Part shown: positions 58,840-62,818 of the stretch, piece by piece
How positions within the stretch are numbered: position 1 is the stretch's first letter
Layout: every line of letters begins with the position of its first letter
Assembly (NCBI GenBank): GCA_025350505.1
Contig: JANXXS010000207.1
Coordinates: 1-62,818 of the forward strand
DNA: 62,818 nt
From: Burkholderiales bacterium
Lineage (GTDB): Bacteria > Pseudomonadota > Gammaproteobacteria > Burkholderiales > Burkholderiaceae_C
Reading direction: 5' to 3'
Program-made: the position numbers and the translations under genes
Notes under the pieces: model-generated
What the model saw: the letters and a program-made list of their open reading frames with translations, nothing else
Told to the model about the DNA's origin: nothing
The model's database searches: none

Positions 58840-59618
58840 CACCGGACTTTGACACCACGCTGCTCTCGCGCATCGAGGACGCCGGGATCAACGCCAGCGC
58901 GCCGCGCGAGCAGCTCTGGATCGACGGCTGGCTGGTCCGCTTTTCACCGGGAAAGGCCAAGCGGGCGCGCTGCATCCAGGCGGTCGCTGCCGGGCGGATG
59001 TCGGTCGAAGCCAAGCTCGAGCGCTGTCTGGCGCTATATGCGAGGGTCGGCCTTCGGCCCTACGTCCGGCTCACGCCGCTCTCGCAACCCGAGGGCCTGG
59101 ATGCGACGCTGGCGGCGCTTGGCATGGAGCGCATCGACGACACGCGCGTCATGGTCGCGACGCTCGAGGCAGGCGCCGCCGCGATCGCCGATGCACGCGA
59201 TGTGGCGGGGATGCGCCTCGAGCAGTGCGACAGCGATTCGTTCGCCGAATGGGTCGGCGCGCAGCGCGGCTCGTCAGCAGCGGAACGAAAGGCCCACGCC
59301 GAACGCCTGCGCGCCTCGCCGGTCGACTACCGCGCGTCGCTGTTGATCGATTCGTCCGGCCGGCCGGTCGCCGGCGGCCAGGTCGCGATTGAAGCCGACC
59401 TGGTCGGGCTCTACGACGTCTTCACGGCCGAATCGGCACGCGGCCGAGGCTTGGCGCGAACGCTCTGCGCGCAGATGCTGAAAAGCGCCCCCTCGGAAGG
59501 TGTGCGAACGGCCTATCTGCAGGTCGAAGTGGGCAACACGGCGGCGCGACGCGTCTATGAAGGGCTTGGCTTCGCCGACGCCTACGCCTACCACTATCGA
59601 TCGCCGCCCGTCGAGTGA
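58836..59618 (+). CDS. GNAT-family N-acetyltransferase between parA and parB
   Basis: 260 aa, overlapping the parA stop (ATGA). C-terminal GNAT domain: YRASLLIDSSGRPVAGGQVA, GLYDVFTAESARGRGLARTL with the acetyl-CoA loop RGRGLA, and YLQVEVGNTAARRVYEGLGF. The N-terminal about 120 residues form a second, divergent GNAT-like half. The substrate is unknown. Its coupling to parA would put an acetyltransferase under the same translation control as the segregation ATPase. Confidence 0.88.
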   Translation: MTPDFDTTLLSRIEDAGINASAPREQLWIDGWLVRFSPGKAKRARCIQAVAAGRMSVEAKLERCLALYARVGLRPYVRLTPLSQPEGLDATLAALGMERIDDTRVMVATLEAGAAAIADARDVAGMRLEQCDSDSFAEWVGAQRGSSAAERKAHAERLRASPVDYRASLLIDSSGRPVAGGQVAIEADLVGLYDVFTAESARGRGLARTLCAQMLKSAPSEGVRTAYLQVEVGNTAARRVYEGLGFADAYAYHYRSPPVE

Positions 59619-59640
59619 ACTCGCGAGCCGACAGCCTGGG

Positions 59641-60582
59641 TCAGAGGCCAGTGCCCTCGTCGATGCCCAGATGCACGTTCATGCATTGCACGGCGGCACC
59701 GCTCGCACCCTTGCCGAGGTTGTCGAGACGGGCCATGAGCACGACCTGCGTGTCGTTGCCATAGACGAACAGCTCGACGCGGTTGCTGTCGTTGCAGGCC
59801 TGCACGTCGAAGTAGCCATCGTCCAGAGTCGCTTGGTCGCGCAGCGGCATGACCCGAACGAAAGCCTCGCCCTGGTAGCGCTCGGCCAGCGCCGCGTGCA
59901 GGTGCTCCGCGGTCGTGCCGCGCCGCGCTTCCGCAAGGTGCAAGGGCACCGTCACGGACAGGCCCTTCAGGAAGTTGGCGACGACCGGCATGAACACCGG
60001 GCGCGTCTCGAGCCGGCTGTGCGCCGTCATCTCCGGCAGGTGCTTGTGCATCAGGCCGAGCGCGTAAGGCCGCGGCGAGAGCAGCCGCGCATCGCCGCCT
60101 GCCTCGTACTGCGCGATCATCTTCTTGCCGCCGCCCGAGTAGCCCGTGATCGAGCTTGCCGACAGCGCCGACGATTGCGGGATAAGGCCGGCATCGACGA
60201 GCGGGCGCACGAGCAGGATGAATCCGGTGGCGTGGCAACCGGGGTTGGCGATGCGCTTGCTGGCGCGCAGCTTGGCGCGCTGGTCGGGCGCGAGCTCGGG
60301 CAGGCCGTAGACCCAATCGCTCGCGGTGCGGTGCGCGGTGCTCGCGTCGATCAGGCAGGTCTTCGGATTGCTGACCAGTGCCGCTGCCTCGCGCGCCGCG
60401 GCGTCGGGCAGGCAGAGAAAGGCGACGCCGGCGGCGTTGAGCAGGCGGGCACGCTCGGCGGAATCCTTGCGCAGCTCGGGCGCGGCGCGCAACACCTCGA
60501 CGTCGCTGCGCTTGGCGAGGTATTCATGAATGCGAAGGCCGGTCGTGCCTTCCTGTCCGTCGACGAAAACGCGGGTGCTCAT
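59641..60582 (-). CDS. argC: N-acetyl-gamma-glutamyl-phosphate reductase (type 2)
   Basis: Third step of arginine biosynthesis, reducing N-acetylglutamyl-phosphate. 313 aa, the short (type 2) form. Begins [20 protein letters not shown] (dinucleotide fold), with [20 protein letters not shown], the active-site [16 protein letters not shown] and [17 protein letters not shown]. Opposite strand to the par genes, lying between GNAT and parB. Start ATG 60582. Confidence 0.96.
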   Translation of the reverse strand: MSTRVFVDGQEGTTGLRIHEYLAKRSDVEVLRAAPELRKDSAERARLLNAAGVAFLCLPDAAAREAAALVSNPKTCLIDASTAHRTASDWVYGLPELAPDQRAKLRASKRIANPGCHATGFILLVRPLVDAGLIPQSSALSASSITGYSGGGKKMIAQYEAGGDARLLSPRPYALGLMHKHLPEMTAHSRLETRPVFMPVVANFLKGLSVTVPLHLAEARRGTTAEHLHAALAERYQGEAFVRVMPLRDQATLDDGYFDVQACNDSNRVELFVYGNDTQVVLMARLDNLGKGASGAAVQCMNVHLGIDEGTGL

Positions 60583-60687
60583 GGCGATGAAGTCTTTCGC
60601 AAGCAACGAAGCATACCGCCGCAGGCCGAGCCTTGCGCGGCTGGTCGGCGCGACGGTCGGCTGCTCTTGATCAAGGACAATCGCACG

Positions 60688-61614
60688 ATGGCGACGAAGA
60701 AACCCAAAGGCCTCGGCCTCGGCCTCGAAGCCCTGCTCGGGCCGACCGCGCCCAGCGCACCCGCCGGCGGTGCGACGGGTAGCGACGGCGAGCCGCACAC
60801 TCTCCTTCTCGACCAGCTGCAAACCGGCCGCTACCAACCGCGCACGCGCATCGACGAGGCGGGCCTGCAGGAGCTCGCCGAAAGCATCCGTGCGCAAGGC
60901 GTGATGCAGCCGGTGCTGGTGCGGCCGCTTCGCGCCAACGGTACTGGCACTGCGCGCTTCGAGATCATCGCCGGCGAGCGCCGCGTTCGCGCCGCCAGGC
61001 TGGCCGGGCTCGACCGTGTTCCGGTGCTGGTACGTGACGTGGCCGATGAGGCTGCGGCGGCGATGGCGCTGATCGAGAACATGCAGCGCGAGGACCTCAA
61101 CCCGTTGGAGGAGGCGCGCGGCCTGCAACGGCTGACCGAGGAGTTCGGCCTTACCCATGAAGCGGCGGCGCGTGCCGTTGGGCGCTCGCGCAGCGCCACG
61201 ACCAACCTGATGCGCCTGCTGCAGCTGAGCGAGCCGGTGCAGCAGCTGCTGATGTCCGGCGAGATCGAGATGGGGCATGCGCGCGCCCTGCTGCCCCTTG
61301 GTGGCGCAGAGCAGATCCAGGTCGCCCACGAGATCGTCGCCAAGGGACTGAGCGTTCGCGCCGCCGAACAGCTGGCAACACGCCGCATGGCCGGCAGCGG
61401 TCGGCAGGCACCGCTGTTGCGCACGAAACGTCAGAAGTCGAATGACATTCTTCGTCTCGAGCGCGAACTCTCCGACACTTTTGCCGCCACGGTCGAGATT
61501 CGCATGCGGCGCGCCGGCTCCGCCAAGGGCGATCGGGGCGAAATCGCGATCACCTTCGCGTCGCTCGACGAGCTCGACGGCCTGCTCGGCAAGCTAGGCC
61601 ATGAAGGGGCATGA
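60688..61614 (+). CDS. parB: Chromosome-partitioning protein ParB
   Basis: 308 aa from ATG 60688. N-terminal ParA-interacting segment [15 protein letters not shown]; ParB/Srx CTP-binding domain with [20 protein letters not shown] and [20 protein letters not shown] (GERR motif); [20 protein letters not shown]; helix-turn-helix [20 protein letters not shown]; and a C-terminal dimerisation domain. Binds the parS sites. Separated from parA by GNAT and argC, an unusual split. Confidence 0.97.
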   Translation: MATKKPKGLGLGLEALLGPTAPSAPAGGATGSDGEPHTLLLDQLQTGRYQPRTRIDEAGLQELAESIRAQGVMQPVLVRPLRANGTGTARFEIIAGERRVRAARLAGLDRVPVLVRDVADEAAAAMALIENMQREDLNPLEEARGLQRLTEEFGLTHEAAARAVGRSRSATTNLMRLLQLSEPVQQLLMSGEIEMGHARALLPLGGAEQIQVAHEIVAKGLSVRAAEQLATRRMAGSGRQAPLLRTKRQKSNDILRLERELSDTFAATVEIRMRRAGSAKGDRGEIAITFASLDELDGLLGKLGHEGA

Positions 61615-61702
61615 TCACGGACGTCGGCCCTGGGATTGCGTTGCGTAACTTCGCACGCCGCGCGGCCTCGTCCGACACGAGTCGGTCAACCTGGAGCAAT
61701 TT

Positions 61703-61718
61703 CGGCACGTTGCTTGCT
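61703..61718 (+). promoter_or_regulatory. Candidate sigma-54 promoter for prkA
   Basis: CGGCACGTTGCTTGCT fits the -24/-12 pattern TGGCACG-N4-TTGCW except for the first base, with GG and GC exactly 10 bases apart. Confidence 0.55.
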
Positions 61719-61831
61719 ACCAGGACATCGAGATGTGTGTGAGCAACGCCGCAAAGGCCTCGCATTTCGGGGCTTTGTCTGTGGCACGATGAACGAAGCT
61801 TGATCTGACACCAGCTGGTGCAAGGAAAGCT

Positions 61832-61859
61832 CTGATGGCGCCCCGCCGGGCTCCATCAG
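61832..61859 (+). promoter_or_regulatory. Leader inverted repeat upstream of prkA
   Basis: CTGATGG-C-GCCC pairs with GGGC-T-CCATCAG around the loop CGCC: 11 pairs with one mismatch. It is in the long leader, 63 bases before the prkA ATG, and could be an attenuator or an mRNA-stability element. Confidence 0.45.
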
Positions 61860-61922
61860 AACTTCCCCGGAAGCGCGAAGCCCACAAGCCTTCGCTGCTT
61901 CTTCGTCGCACAGGAGATCAGC

Positions 61923-62818
61923 ATGGATGTCATCAGCAACTTTGCCGCGCGCTTCGAGCGCAGTCGCGAAGAAGAGCTGTCGATCGAGGACTACCTCACC
62001 GAATGCAAGCGCAACCCGCTTGCCTACGCCACTGCGGCGGAGCGCATGCTCAAGGCGATCGGCGAGCCGACGATGGTCGACACCCGCAACGACGTGCGCC
62101 TCTCGCGCCTGTTCGCCAACAAGGTCATCAAGATCTATCCCGCCTTCGCCGAGTTCTACGGCATGGAGGATGCGATCGAGCAGGTCGTGAGCTACTTCCG
62201 CCACGCCGCGCAAGGGCTGGAAGAGAAGAAGCAGATCCTCTACCTGCTCGGCCCGGTCGGCGGTGGCAAGAGCTCGATCGCCGAGCGCTTGAAACTGCTG
62301 ATGGAGCACGTGCCCTTCTACGCGATCAAGGGATCGCCCGTGAACGAATCGCCGCTCGGCCTGTTCGACCCGACCGAAGACGGGCCGCTGCTCGAAAAGG
62401 AATACGGCATCCCGGCGCGCTACCTGACGCGCATCCTCAGTCCCTGGGCCGTCAAGCGCCTCGACGAATACGGCGGCGACATCCGCAAGTTCAAGATCGT
62501 CAAGCGCCATCCCAGCGTCCTCAAGCAGGTCGGCGTCTCCAAGACGGAGCCGGGCGACGAGAACAACCAGGACATCTCGGCCCTGGTCGGCAAGGTCGAC
62601 ATCCGCAAGCTCGAGACCTTTGCTCAGGACGACCCCGACGCGTACAGCTTCTCGGGCGGCCTGTGCCTGGCCAACCAAGGCCTGCTCGAGTTCGTCGAGA
62701 TGTTCAAGGCGCCGATCAAGGTGCTGCACCCCCTGCTGACGGCCACGCAGGAAAGCAACTACAAGGGCACCGAAGGCTTCGGTGCAATCCCCTTCGACGG
62801 CATCGTGCTCGCGCACAG
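61923..62818 (+). CDS. prkA: PrkA/YeaG-type serine protein kinase (3' end cut by window edge)
   Basis: 298 complete codons visible of about 640. Starts MDVISNFAARFERSREEELS after AGGAG at good spacing. SIEDYLTECKRNPLAYATAAERM is the family N-terminus; the AAA+ Walker A is YLLGPVGGGKSSIAERLK; GSPVNESPLGLFDP follows and ANQGLLEFVEMFKAPIKVLH is a conserved block. The kinase domain lies beyond the edge. PrkA/YeaG acts in starvation and stress responses. Confidence 0.95.
   Translation, partial: MDVISNFAARFERSREEELSIEDYLTECKRNPLAYATAAERMLKAIGEPTMVDTRNDVRLSRLFANKVIKIYPAFAEFYGMEDAIEQVVSYFRHAAQGLEEKKQILYLLGPVGGGKSSIAERLKLLMEHVPFYAIKGSPVNESPLGLFDPTEDGPLLEKEYGIPARYLTRILSPWAVKRLDEYGGDIRKFKIVKRHPSVLKQVGVSKTEPGDENNQDISALVGKVDIRKLETFAQDDPDAYSFSGGLCLANQGLLEFVEMFKAPIKVLHPLLTATQESNYKGTEGFGAIPFDGIVLAH

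Larger units (their letters stand above)
61615..61922. other. parB-prkA intergenic region (308 bases)
   Basis: No gene is recognised. It holds a candidate sigma-54 promoter (61703-61718) and an inverted repeat (61832-61859), giving prkA a long untranslated leader of roughly 190 bases. The antisense ORF in the track through this region is a shadow of prkA. Confidence 0.6.

Overview
The window is high-GC chromosomal DNA from a betaproteobacterium, most likely a Burkholderiales member related to Rubrivivax, Leptothrix, Methylibium or Ideonella. I infer this from the gene order (rpmH-rnpA-yidD-yidC divergent from dnaA-dnaN-gyrB, then mnmG-rsmG-parA-parB), from protein resemblances recalled from memory, and from the near-absence of AT-rich third codon positions. 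It is the replication-origin neighbourhood. A consensus DnaA box and several near-matches lie around rpmH/rnpA/dnaA, and three parS-type sites lie about 54 kb away inside mnmG and rsmG. I see no tRNA, rRNA, CRISPR array or intact insertion sequence.

Layout: 1-2.7 kb (minus) rpmH-rnpA-yidD-yidC. 2.9-8.3 kb (plus) dnaA, dnaN, gyrB. 8.1-10.7 kb (minus) GbsR/MarR regulator with a perfect 20-bp palindromic operator, DCC-family protein, and a frameshifted SDR/DoxX-like gene. 10.8-13.9 kb ogt, Nudix, LysE, methyltransferase. 13.9-19.9 kb (minus) a duplicated module, pseudokinase/OmpA-lipoprotein followed by active-looking kinase/OmpA-lipoprotein. 20-23.8 kb MaoC, a hypothetical, an MXKDX repeat protein, UdgX and pncB. 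23.9-30.5 kb (minus) a continuous block: ABC importer, GpdQ-like phosphodiesterase, three-gene Rieske oxygenase. 30.6-32.8 kb ArsR, SRPBCC-GST fusion, VOC protein. 33-36.7 kb AcpA-type lipoprotein and oligopeptidase B, then a hairpin repeat. 36.7-40 kb (minus) a quinate/shikimate catabolic operon (shikimate dehydrogenase, QuiC-like, AroQ) whose expected TetR regulator survives only as a fragment. 40-42.3 kb PHB-depolymerase-like esterase and gene debris. 42.3-55.3 kb transport and housekeeping accessory genes. 55.4-61.6 kb (plus, except argC) mnmG, rsmG, parA, GNAT, argC, parB. 61.9 kb to the end prkA, with a candidate sigma-54 promoter.

Many genes are joined by 4-base ATGA or similar overlaps, so most same-strand blocks are probably operons. 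The observations I rank highest are: DnaA-box-like sequences written into rnpA with rare AT-rich codons; the kinase/pseudokinase plus OmpA-lipoprotein duplication; the importer-phosphodiesterase-Rieske block; the par locus interrupted by GNAT and argC; and a gene broken by an exact 7-bp tandem duplication. All names come from motif recognition without database searches.
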